NCBI GenBank assembly: GCA_015057445.1
Contig: SVEI01000010.1
Span: 1-60,716 of the forward strand
Length of the DNA: 60,716 bases
DNA from: Lachnospiraceae bacterium
GTDB taxonomy: Bacteria; Bacillota; Clostridia; Lachnospirales; Lachnospiraceae
Direction of reading: 5' to 3'
The stretch's first letter is position 1, and the number at the start of each line of letters is the position of its first letter. The translations under genes and the position numbers were made by a program. Positions 27,688 through 35,363 of the stretch are shown here, piece after piece. The notes under the pieces were generated by a model. The model saw only the letters and a program-made list of their open reading frames with translations. It did no database searches and was not told the origin of the DNA.

Positions 27688-28590
27688 ATGGCAAAGGGAT
27701 GTTATTCAACAGAGAAAATACTTGGATGGATGGGATATTTTTCCAGAGAGATGGAAGTAAGTCCAGAGAAGATTAAGATACTTGATATCTGTGGTAAGAA
27801 GAAGAATGTTATTCCATTTGTGGATACTCGTAAGAGAGTTCTTATATTTGCAGATGAGCTTCATGAGGACTTGTTCTATGAGTTATGGGAGGCTGGCTTT
27901 GGTGAGTATGATATGTGGTATGGAGCAGGCCTTGATAATGATGGACAGATTAAAAAGGTTAAGATTAAAGAGGTTATCAATAAGAAGATTGAAGGACCTA
28001 CAGTAATGTTTATTCTTAATGAGAACACTAGAGAGTCATATCGTATAGGTATGAAGAATGATATGTTCTCTAAGGGACCTATTAAGTATGTAGGTCATGA
28101 GATTAGAGCAATGATTATGAGTATGCTTAATGTTGACTCATCAGACTGCATCTGTCTCGTAGACGCAGAGAGTATTGCTATCGAGGCTGCATTTGTAGCT
28201 GGTGATGGTACTATTATCTGTGTGGAGAATGATAATGGTGCTAAAGAAACTATGGAGGATAATGTTAAGCAGTTTGGAGTACATAATGTTATGATAGTTC
28301 CAGATCTTGGACCTGAAACTATGGAGAAAATTCCAGTGCCAAGACTTTCGTTTATCGTTGCAAATAAGCATCTGGAGGAGGATATTGAGAGACTTCTTAA
28401 GAAGAACCCTAAGATGCAGTTTGTGATATATACACTAGAGCTCAATATTCTTTCTAATATTAAGCCACTCTTCGATAAGTATAATATATCAAATATGGAG
28501 GTAACTCAGATTACTGTTTCTAAGACTGACAAAAACTCTGTGTTTGTAACTCAGCCATCACCATGGCTTATTACAGGAGAGGTGCTATAA
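27688..28590 (+). CDS. Degenerate CbiE/CbiT (CobL)-like protein, probably not an active methyltransferase
   Basis: 300 residues. The second half aligns by eye with CbiT: KGPIKYVGHEIRAMIMSML stands for the CbiT entry K(x)EVRAL(x)LSKL, and IAIEAAFVAGDGTIICVEND with DNVKQFGVHNVMIV for the Rossmann strand and post-motif. But the SAM loop, GAGTGS in the family, reads VDAESI with no glycine. The first half keeps only faint CbiE features (GPTVMFILNEN). No cobalamin genes are near. I infer loss of SAM binding and a new, unknown role. RBS AGGAGG; coupled by TAATG to the next gene. Confidence 0.7.
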   Translation: MAKGCYSTEKILGWMGYFSREMEVSPEKIKILDICGKKKNVIPFVDTRKRVLIFADELHEDLFYELWEAGFGEYDMWYGAGLDNDGQIKKVKIKEVINKKIEGPTVMFILNENTRESYRIGMKNDMFSKGPIKYVGHEIRAMIMSMLNVDSSDCICLVDAESIAIEAAFVAGDGTIICVENDNGAKETMEDNVKQFGVHNVMIVPDLGPETMEKIPVPRLSFIVANKHLEEDIERLLKKNPKMQFVIYTLELNILSNIKPLFDKYNISNMEVTQITVSKTDKNSVFVTQPSPWLITGEVL

Positions 28591-28775
28591 TGGCTATAGA
28601 GAATATGCCTAAAGATCCTATGATGCTCTTAAGCTTTGTTAACACAAGTCTAAGGGATAAGGGTATTGATCTTGAAGAGCTATGCAAAAGCTTCAGTGTG
28701 GATAAAAAAGAAATTGAAGAAAAGCTTGACAAGATGGGTTATACTTATAATAATGAATTGAATAAGTTTGTTTGA
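28590..28775 (+). CDS. DUF4250 small protein
   Basis: 61 residues from an ATG sharing its A with the preceding stop (TAATG), so it is translated by re-initiation. MPKDPMMLLSFVNTSLRD, the helix-turn-helix-like LEELCKSFSVDKKEIEEKL and the end YTYNNELNKFV are typical of the DUF4250 family, which is widespread in Clostridia and uncharacterised. The middle may bind DNA, but that is a guess. Confidence 0.85.
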   Translation: MAIENMPKDPMMLLSFVNTSLRDKGIDLEELCKSFSVDKKEIEEKLDKMGYTYNNELNKFV

Positions 28776-28782
28776 TGTACAC

Positions 28783-28916
28783 AGATTCGCATATGAATTA
28801 TGTCAGCTGTGCCGACGCGAATCTGGCACGCAGGACTGTTTTTCGGTCTTGATAAGATAAATTATTACAACAACAGTATTCAATCGAAATTGAGTTTGGA
28901 TTGAATATTGTTGTTG
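28783..28916. other. Two inverted repeats in the leuS leader
   Basis: AGATTCGC at 28783-28790 pairs with GCGAATCT at 28817-28824. Further on, CAACAACAGTATTCAATC at 28868-28885 pairs with GATTGAATATTGTTGTTG at 28899-28916 (one mismatch). No T-box consensus (GGTGGTACCGCG) is present, so leuS is not under a T-box here. The hairpins may end the upstream unit or act as leader structures. Confidence 0.6.
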
Positions 28917-28965
28917 TGCGTATAGAGATAATTACGCGACAAGCATTTATGGAGGTAATACAAAG

Positions 28966-31368
28966 ATGAAACACGAGTATAAGAAGATTGAGCCAAAATG
29001 GCAGGCTAAGTGGTATGAGGATAAAATATTCAATGCCCAGGATGGCTCTGATAAGCCAAAATTCTATGGTTTGGTTGAGTTCCCATATCCATCAGGTGCA
29101 GGTATGCACGTTGGACATATTAAGGCATATTCAGGTCTTGAGGTAATATCTAGAAAGCGTCGTATGCAGGGATACAATGTACTTTTCCCTATTGGATTTG
29201 ATGCTTATGGTCTCCCTACAGAAAATTATGCAATTAAGACTAATACACATCCTAGAGAAATAACTGATGTAAATATTGCTAAATTCTCAGAGCAGTTAAA
29301 GAAGGTTGGTTTCTCTTTTGATTGGGATAGAGTAGTAGATACTACAGAGGAAGGCTTCTATAAGTGGACTCAGTGGATATTCCTTCAGATGTTTGAGAAG
29401 GGTCTTGTATATAGAGACAGAGCATTTGTTAATTATTGTCCATCATGTAAGGTAGTTCTTTCTAATGAGGACAGTCAGGGTGGTAAGTGTGATATCTGTA
29501 AGAGTGATGTTGTTCAGAAATCTAAGGATGTATGGTACTTAAGAATTACTCAGTATGCTGATAAGCTTTTAAAGGGACTTGATACTGTAGATTATCCTGA
29601 GAACATTAAACAGCAGCAGGTTAACTGGATTGGTAAGTCAACTGGTGCATTTGTTGATTTTGAGGTTGATGGTATTGAAGATAAGCTTCAGATATACACT
29701 ACAAGACCAGATACGCTTTTCGGTGTAACATTTATGGTTATCGCTCCAGAGCATCCGCTTATTGACAAGTATGTTGATAAGATTTCTAATATGGACGCTG
29801 TTACAGCATATAGAGAAGAGTGTAACAAGAAGACTGAGTTTGAGAGAACACAGCTTGTGAAGGATAAGACAGGTGTTAAGCTTGATGGTATAGAGGCTAT
29901 CAATCCACTTAATGGTAAGAAGATTCCTGTATTTATCGCTGATTATGTAATGATGGGATATGGTACAGGTGCTATTATGGCAGTTCCTGCTCATGACCAG
30001 AGAGACTATGACTTTGCTAAGGCATTTGGCGTAGATATAATTGAGGTTATTAAGGGTGGAGATATCTCTGTAGAGGCGTACACTGGCGACGGTGAGATGG
30101 TTAACTCAGACTTCCTTAATGGCTTTACTAATAAGAAGGATTCTATCGTAAGAGCAATTGAAGAGTTAGAGAAGCTTGGCATCGGTAAGGGCGGTGTTCA
30201 GTTCAAGATGAAGGATTGGGCATTTAATCGTCAGAGATATTGGGGAGAGCCAATTCCTATAGTTCACTGTGAGTACTGTGGTGATGTGGCTGTGCCTTAT
30301 GAGGAGCTTCCACTTAAGCTTCCTAATATGGAGAACTTTGAGCCAGGTCAGGGTGGTGAGTCACCACTTGCTCGTATAGATGAGTATGTAAATTGTAAGT
30401 GTCCAAAGTGTGGCAAGGATGCAAAGCGAGAGACTGATACTATGCCACAGTGGGCAGGTTCATCTTGGTACTACTTAAGATATATTGATCCTAAGAATGA
30501 TAAGTGTCTTGCAGATATGGATAAGCTTAACTACTGGATGCCAGTTGACTGGTATAACGGTGGTATGGAGCACGTTACAAGACATATGATTTACTCAAGA
30601 TTCTGGCATCAGTTCTTGTATGACCTTGGTGCTGTTAATACACCAGAGCCATATGCAAAGAGAAGTGCTCAGGGACTTATCTTAGGACCTGATGGAGATA
30701 AGATGAGTAAGTCAAAGGGAAATGTCATTGACCCACTTGATATAGTAGATATCTATGGTGCAGATACTCTTAGAACCTATGTACTTTTCATGGGTGATTA
30801 CGGTGCAGCAGCACCTTGGAATGACAGTTCAACTAAGGGCTGTAAGAGATTCCTTGAGAGAGTAGCAGCCCTTACTGACATGATAACTGATGAGCCAATC
30901 GGTAAAGACCTTGAAACTAAGCTTCACCAGACTATTAAGAAGGTAACAAATGACATCGAGGAGATGAAGTTTAATACAGCTATAGCAAGTCTTATGGGAC
31001 TTATTAATGACATCTATGCTGTAGGTAAGCTTGATAAGGAAAGTGTATCAATCATTGTTAGACTTCTCTGTCCATTTGCTCCACATATCTGTGAGGAAAT
31101 GTGGGAGGTTATTGGCGGTGAAGGATACGCATCACTTGCTGCTTGGCCAGAGTATGATGAGGCTAAAACTGTTAATGACACTATTGAAATAGGTGTACAG
31201 GTTAACGGAAAGCTTCGTTCAACAATTGTAATTCCAACAGGGGCTGACAAGGATGTAGTTCTTGGAATTGCAAAGGATGATGAGAAGATTAAGTTTGCAA
31301 CAGAAGGCAAAACTATCGTTAAGGAAATCTATGTTCCTAACAAGATAGTGAACCTTGTGGTGAAGTAA
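28966..31368 (+). CDS. leuS: Leucyl-tRNA synthetase
   Basis: 800 residues, full length for a bacterial LeuRS. Class I signatures: PYPSGAGMHVGHIKAY (HIGH-like HVGH) and DKMSKSKGNVIDP (KMSKS) near residue 578. The CP1 editing domain carries TTRPDTLFGVTFMVIAPEHP and GTGAIMAVPAHDQRD. Zinc cysteines occur in CPSCK and CKCPKCG. The ATG at 28966 follows GGAGG. Confidence 0.97.
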   Translation: MKHEYKKIEPKWQAKWYEDKIFNAQDGSDKPKFYGLVEFPYPSGAGMHVGHIKAYSGLEVISRKRRMQGYNVLFPIGFDAYGLPTENYAIKTNTHPREITDVNIAKFSEQLKKVGFSFDWDRVVDTTEEGFYKWTQWIFLQMFEKGLVYRDRAFVNYCPSCKVVLSNEDSQGGKCDICKSDVVQKSKDVWYLRITQYADKLLKGLDTVDYPENIKQQQVNWIGKSTGAFVDFEVDGIEDKLQIYTTRPDTLFGVTFMVIAPEHPLIDKYVDKISNMDAVTAYREECNKKTEFERTQLVKDKTGVKLDGIEAINPLNGKKIPVFIADYVMMGYGTGAIMAVPAHDQRDYDFAKAFGVDIIEVIKGGDISVEAYTGDGEMVNSDFLNGFTNKKDSIVRAIEELEKLGIGKGGVQFKMKDWAFNRQRYWGEPIPIVHCEYCGDVAVPYEELPLKLPNMENFEPGQGGESPLARIDEYVNCKCPKCGKDAKRETDTMPQWAGSSWYYLRYIDPKNDKCLADMDKLNYWMPVDWYNGGMEHVTRHMIYSRFWHQFLYDLGAVNTPEPYAKRSAQGLILGPDGDKMSKSKGNVIDPLDIVDIYGADTLRTYVLFMGDYGAAAPWNDSSTKGCKRFLERVAALTDMITDEPIGKDLETKLHQTIKKVTNDIEEMKFNTAIASLMGLINDIYAVGKLDKESVSIIVRLLCPFAPHICEEMWEVIGGEGYASLAAWPEYDEAKTVNDTIEIGVQVNGKLRSTIVIPTGADKDVVLGIAKDDEKIKFATEGKTIVKEIYVPNKIVNLVVK

Positions 31369-31380
31369 AAAGGAATATAT

Positions 31381-31506
31381 AAAGGATGTGCGCAATAACG
31401 TTCCAACCGGGCGCGACAGGGTAATGCGAAGACGACCGTTTTAAGTGTCGTCGGAGCATTATCCCTAGACAGACCGGGATGTAATGTATATACGCACATC
31501 CTTTTT
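31381..31506. other. Large nested inverted-repeat element after leuS, ending as a terminator
   Basis: AAAGGATGTGCG at 31381-31392 pairs perfectly with CGCACATCCTTT at 31493-31504, followed by TTG. Inside lie GGGTAATGC/GCATTATCCC (31419-31427 and 31456-31465, one bulge) and GACGAC/GTCGTC (31431-31436 and 31447-31452). The fold is a 126-nt branched hairpin. It stops leuS transcription and, by symmetry, that of the convergent genes. It is far more elaborate than an ordinary terminator. Confidence 0.75.
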
Positions 31507-31507
31507 G

Positions 31508-31819
31508 CTACTTCATAAATCCTTTTAGCATGTTAAATTTCATCTTGTCCTTAGGAGGGAGAGTCTCTTCGATAACATCCAGTAGCAGGCTAGTCTCTTC
31601 CTTGGAAAAGGAAATATTTCGTGCTTGGAGCTCTTTATTTAGCTGCATTATTTGTGGCAACATTTCATCTATTGATTTACCTTTGCTTTTTGTGGCAATT
31701 TCTTGAATTATCTTTAATTTCAAAGGGCTTATGTTGCTTAACCTGGGGTCATGGCTGAGATTTCTTTCGTTATTTGGGGTATTGTGATTGTTTGTTATTC
31801 CTTGATGATTATTATACAT
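31508..31819 (-). CDS. Small helical protein of unknown function
   Basis: 103 residues. An Asn/His-rich disordered head (about 30 residues) leads into three or four amphipathic helices (LKLKIIQEIATKSKG, IDEMLPQIMQLNKELQ, SLLLDVIEETLPPKDK). No signal peptide or membrane span. It begins 10 bp after the gene at 31830-32318, behind AAGGAG, and forms an operon with it. Family not recognised. Confidence 0.7.
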   Translation of the reverse strand: MYNNHQGITNNHNTPNNERNLSHDPRLSNISPLKLKIIQEIATKSKGKSIDEMLPQIMQLNKELQARNISFSKEETSLLLDVIEETLPPKDKMKFNMLKGFMK

Positions 31820-31829
31820 AGATATCTCC

Positions 31830-32318
31830 TTATTGTTCTTGGTCTAGAATATTGAGTATACTGTCTATTAGTTCTGTATCATTTGTATGTGAATTATGAA
31901 AATTCTCATTCTTATTATATGTATTACCCGAAGAAAAGTTGTCAGTTGTATGGGATGGTGATGAATCACCAGAGAACATTGAACCTATACCACCTGTGTC
32001 CATGGTGTTCATAATACTCATCATGTCAATCATGGATTTCATCTGCTTTATGTTATCTGAGAAATCCTTAGGCATAAATCCTGCCAGACCATTAATTACT
32101 TCATCTATGCTGTGAGCTTTGCAGTTAAAACCACAGCTTTCCACGAAGGATATATCTTCTAGAGCATTTAATATAGCAGTGATTTCCTTGTATTTTATGT
32201 ATAATATCAAATACTTTTTGTATTTATAATCTATGAAGGGGACCAGGGCTTCTAGCCAAAATGTGGTCTTATCCTTTATTAAATTGTCCAAAGGATGAAA
32301 ATTTAGATTAAAATCCAT
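31830..32318 (-). CDS. Protein of unknown function with polar disordered C-terminus
   Basis: 162 residues. The first 110 are helical (LDNLIKDKTTFWLEALVPF, KEITAILNALEDISFVESC, NIKQMKSMIDMMSIMNTM), the rest is Ser/Thr/Asn-rich and ends with a short helix, LIDSILNILDQ. Its partner downstream also has an Asn-rich disordered part, so the two products may interact. No enzyme motif is seen. Confidence 0.7.
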   Translation of the reverse strand: MDFNLNFHPLDNLIKDKTTFWLEALVPFIDYKYKKYLILYIKYKEITAILNALEDISFVESCGFNCKAHSIDEVINGLAGFMPKDFSDNIKQMKSMIDMMSIMNTMDTGGIGSMFSGDSSPSHTTDNFSSGNTYNKNENFHNSHTNDTELIDSILNILDQEQ

Positions 32319-32450
32319 GTCATTAGCCCTTTACCCTATTATCTAATTTATATGTTTGAAAATGGTTTAATATTACCTTGCAGTCAGCAAGATGATTTAT
32401 GTAAATTGGGCAAAGACTTATATGCCCTTGCCCGGTAGATTAGCTACATA

Positions 32451-32717
32451 CTAGCAGCCACAGCCGCAGCCACAGCCATCGTTTGCATTGTTGGTGCCGT
32501 TGCAGAAGAGAAGAAGAAGGATGATAATCCAGATGCAACTGCAGTTGTTGTCACCACAGCCATTGCCACCGAAGAAACCACCATTATTGCCACCACAGCA
32601 TGAAAGAAGAAGGAGGATAATGATGATGCAAGAACATCCACTACCATTTCCACCAAAGTTTGATCCAAAAAGTCCGTTGCAGCCACAGCCGCATGAAGTT
32701 GCTGATAAATCGCTCAT
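32451..32717 (-). CDS. Gly/Cys-rich miniprotein with two hydrophobic blocks
   Basis: 88 residues, ATG at 32717 after GGAGG. Composition is extreme: Cys-Gly pairs at both ends (SCGCGCNG and GCGCGCGC), Gly/Asn/Phe-rich spacers (GGFFGGNGCG) and two blocks IIIILLLLSCC and WIIILLLLF. Similar Clostridial proteins have been labelled chorion-class high-cysteine proteins, without known function. It could be a spore-coat, surface or metal-binding polypeptide. A weak hairpin (GGGCA/TGCCC, 32407-32430) lies after its stop. Confidence 0.65.
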   Translation of the reverse strand: MSDLSATSCGCGCNGLFGSNFGGNGSGCSCIIIILLLLSCCGGNNGGFFGGNGCGDNNCSCIWIIILLLLFCNGTNNANDGCGCGCGC

Positions 32718-32874
32718 ATTAATAAGCCTCCAATTTTTTTCTATAGTTTATAGTATTCATAGTTATGAAAAATGTTAATAAAAACTAAAATATTGATTAG
32801 ATAGATAATTAATGATAATATAAGAAGGCACTTAAGAAGATATGAAGATTCGTCTTTGAATGGAGTGAAGTGAT

Positions 32875-33798
32875 ATGATTAAGAAGTTTCAGAGATTGTT
32901 ATTAAAGAATACATTCGCTGTGGTGGGACCTGCCATGGCTGTGTTTTTTGTGCTCTCAATATTGCTTCTTAGGTATCCGATATTTGATGGACTTGAGTGT
33001 GAGGATGTGACAGGTGTTGCAGATTACAATGGTAGACTTCAAGTGATGTATGAATCTAATGCAAAGCTTGCTACATTTGATGCTAAAAATCTGTATTATA
33101 CAGGATATGATTATTACATCGATGGTAAGCTTAAGGGTGCATATTACTATTCCATGGAAAATGGGAATATGAATTTCTTTATATTAAATACATCAAGTCC
33201 GGAAGATTTTATTGAAGCCCGTACTGTTAAAGGAGAGATAATAAAAGACAATATTTCTGTGACTCATATAGTAGACAAATTAATATCATCAGCAGGTATC
33301 AGAGAGGATATGGTGGATAACTATTACTCATACTATGTTATCAGTGAGCTAGATTATCCATCAGCATATATTACATTGGTGTATGTGCTTTGTCTTTCCC
33401 CAGCATTGGTTTGTGGATTGTTAATCATCTACGTACTGTTGATAATTATAAATCCAACCATGCACTCTCAGGCAGAAGCATTGTCTGTATATGGAAATGT
33501 AAGACATGTAATAAAAGATATTAATTATGAACTTAAGAACAAGCTTTTGTATAAGAGAGAAAATGTATATATTACACACAATTATATGGTTGTTAGCTAT
33601 CTGCTGAAAACTGTGGTAGTAAAGCTAGATGAAGTGAAATATATGTCCAAGAACTTAGTTGATAAAAATATTGGATTTGGAAGAGAGATAGAGGTATATA
33701 GACTTACCATATCAAATCCAGGAATTATTTTCTTTGAGATTGATTTCAATGACGAGGAATTTATTGACCAGGTAGTTGAAAATATTAGAGGATTTTAA
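32875..33798 (+). CDS. Two-pass membrane protein of unknown function
   Basis: 307 residues. An N-terminal helix (about residues 14-32, AVVGPAMAVFFVLSILLL), an extracellular domain of about 140 residues with many Tyr, a second helix (about 165-190, LVYVLCLSPALVCGLLIIYVLLII) and a cytoplasmic domain of about 115 residues (YVVSYLL.., IFFEIDFNDEEF). The start follows GGAGTGAAGTG. The layout suggests a sensor or scaffold; no family is recognised. Confidence 0.7.
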   Translation: MIKKFQRLLLKNTFAVVGPAMAVFFVLSILLLRYPIFDGLECEDVTGVADYNGRLQVMYESNAKLATFDAKNLYYTGYDYYIDGKLKGAYYYSMENGNMNFFILNTSSPEDFIEARTVKGEIIKDNISVTHIVDKLISSAGIREDMVDNYYSYYVISELDYPSAYITLVYVLCLSPALVCGLLIIYVLLIIINPTMHSQAEALSVYGNVRHVIKDINYELKNKLLYKRENVYITHNYMVVSYLLKTVVVKLDEVKYMSKNLVDKNIGFGREIEVYRLTISNPGIIFFEIDFNDEEFIDQVVENIRGF

Positions 33799-33804
33799 TG
33801 TGGA

Positions 33805-33861
33805 GTTTAAGTAAGGGGATTCTAAAAATCCCTTGACTTAAACACTTTACCTTGTTAAAAT
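33805..33861 (+). promoter_or_regulatory. Hairpin overlapping the pheS promoter
   Basis: GTTTAAGTAAGGGGATT at 33805-33821 pairs with AATCCCTTGACTTAAAC at 33827-33843. The same bases hold the -35 box TTGACT (33833-33838), followed 17 bp later by TAAAAT (33856-33861). The hairpin may end the upstream gene while the promoter starts the T-box RNA. Confidence 0.65.
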
Positions 33862-33879
33862 GTATATTTGTAAAGTTTA

Positions 33880-34160
33880 TATTTAAAGGCAATGATGGTG
33901 CAACAAGGATTAAAAACTCCTTTCAGAGAGGCTGGGTCTTGGCTGAAAACCCTGCTAAGGAAAAGTGTTAATCTCATTTTCACACTGGAGCTGTATGCTT
34001 GAACACATTGTGGTGATGGCCATAATAAGTAGGGTATATCGTTAGTGCACGTTACGCACAGATTAAGTGCGATTATAATAATCGAATCAGGGTGGTACCG
34101 CGGAAGTTATGTTTCGTCCCTTAAGAGGATGAAGATGACTTCTATTTTTATTGCCCAAAT
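33880..34160 (+). promoter_or_regulatory. T-box riboswitch controlling pheS (and perhaps pheT)
   Basis: The leader has an AGAGAG purine-rich motif near 33926, a candidate Phe specifier TTC at 33979-33981 followed by A, and the T-box antiterminator core GGTGGTACCGCGG at 34091-34103. The terminator is formed by GAAGTTAT and TTTCGTCC against GGATGAA and ATGACTTC, ending in TATTTTTATT at about 34154. Uncharged tRNA-Phe should stabilise the antiterminator and allow pheS transcription. Confidence 0.9.
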
Positions 34161-34181
34161 CAAATTCTAGGAGGAAGAAAA

Positions 34182-35201
34182 ATGAAAGAGAAACTTGATG
34201 GTATTCTTCAAAGCACTCTTGCAAATATTGAGGCTGCAACAGATTTGAATGCTCTTAATGACATTAAGGTTGCAATCCTTGGTAAGAAGGGTGAGCTTAC
34301 ACAAGTATTAAAGAGTATGAAGGACGTAGCACCAGAGGACAGACCAAAGGTTGGTCAGATGGTTAATGACGTACGTCAGGAGATTGAAACTAGCTTAGAG
34401 GCTAAGACTACTGCAATTACAAGAGCAGCTAGAGCTGAGAAGATGAAGAGAGAAACTATCGACGTAACACTTCCAGGTGTTAAGAAGATGGACGGACATA
34501 GACATCCTAACCAGATAGCTCTTGAAGATTTAGAGAGAGTATTTATCGGTATGGGATATGAGGTTGTTGAGGGACCAGAGGTTGAGTACGATAAGTACAA
34601 CTTTGAGCTTCTTAATATTCCTGCAAACCACCCTGCAAAGGATGAGCAGGATACCTTCTATATTAATAAAGAGATTCTTCTTAGAACTCAGACTTCACCT
34701 GTACAGGCAAGAATTATGGAGCAGGGTAAGCTTCCTATCAGAATCTTATCCCCAGGTAGAGTTTTCCGTTCAGACGAGGTAGATGCAACACATTCACCTT
34801 CATTCCATCAGGTAGAGGGACTTGTAATAGATAAGAACATCACTATGGCAGACCTTAAGGGAACTCTTGACCAGTTTGCTAAGGAGTTCTTTGGTGAGAA
34901 GACAAAGACTAAGTTTAGACCACATCATTTCCCATTTACAGAGCCATCAGCAGAGGTTGACATAACTTGCTTTAAATGTGGCGGTAAGGGATGTAGAGTA
35001 TGTAAGGGTAGTGGCTGGATTGAGATTCTTGGCTGTGGTATGGTTCACCCACATGTACTTGAAATGTGTGGTATCGACCCTAACGAGTATTCAGGCTTTG
35101 CATTTGGTATCGGACTTGAGAGAGTAACACTTCTTAAGTACGAGATAGATGATATGAGACTTTTGTATGAGAATGATACTAGATTTTTAGGCCAATTTTA
35201 G
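34182..35201 (+). CDS. pheS: Phenylalanyl-tRNA synthetase alpha subunit
   Basis: 339 residues. N-terminal coiled coil that grips the tRNA, then the class II catalytic core with HPNQIALEDLERVFIGMGY, TQTSPVQARIM, FRSDEVDATHSPSFHQVEG and motif 3 GIGLERVTLLKY. A Cys cluster (CFKCGGKGCRVCKGSGW) is present as in many Firmicutes. It is preceded by a T-box and AGGAGG. Confidence 0.97.
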   Translation: MKEKLDGILQSTLANIEAATDLNALNDIKVAILGKKGELTQVLKSMKDVAPEDRPKVGQMVNDVRQEIETSLEAKTTAITRAARAEKMKRETIDVTLPGVKKMDGHRHPNQIALEDLERVFIGMGYEVVEGPEVEYDKYNFELLNIPANHPAKDEQDTFYINKEILLRTQTSPVQARIMEQGKLPIRILSPGRVFRSDEVDATHSPSFHQVEGLVIDKNITMADLKGTLDQFAKEFFGEKTKTKFRPHHFPFTEPSAEVDITCFKCGGKGCRVCKGSGWIEILGCGMVHPHVLEMCGIDPNEYSGFAFGIGLERVTLLKYEIDDMRLLYENDTRFLGQF

Positions 35202-35206
35202 CGAAG

Positions 35207-35335
35207 CAAAGCAATGCACAGATTGACGAATATGCAGACCGGTAAGCTGGCTTACAACGGGATGCATATTAGACAATCTGTATAGTGCGCGCACGTAAAA
35301 CGACGAGCCGTAGGTTCGGAGTCCGCATTGCTTTG
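35207..35335. other. Large nested inverted-repeat element between pheS and pheT
   Basis: CAAAGCAATGC at 35207-35217 pairs perfectly with GCATTGCTTTG at 35325-35335. Inside, ACAGATTG/CAATCTGT (35218-35225, 35274-35281), AATATGCA/TGCATATT (35229-35236, 35263-35270) and CCGGTAAG/CTTAC..CGG form one continuous arm; GTGCGCGCAC at 35285-35294 is a separate palindrome. No T-run follows, so it should not stop transcription into pheT. Confidence 0.75.
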
Positions 35336-35363
35336 ATATTATAATAGAAAGGAAATAAGAATT

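Noticed and set aside
28776-28965. T-box riboswitch before leuS
   Set aside because: Hairpins exist, but no GGTGGTACCGCG-type antiterminator and no specifier loop can be found.
32488-32778. Plus-strand frame opposite the Cys-rich miniprotein
   Set aside because: No binding site; its Pro/Arg-rich composition is the antisense image of the Gly/Cys codons.
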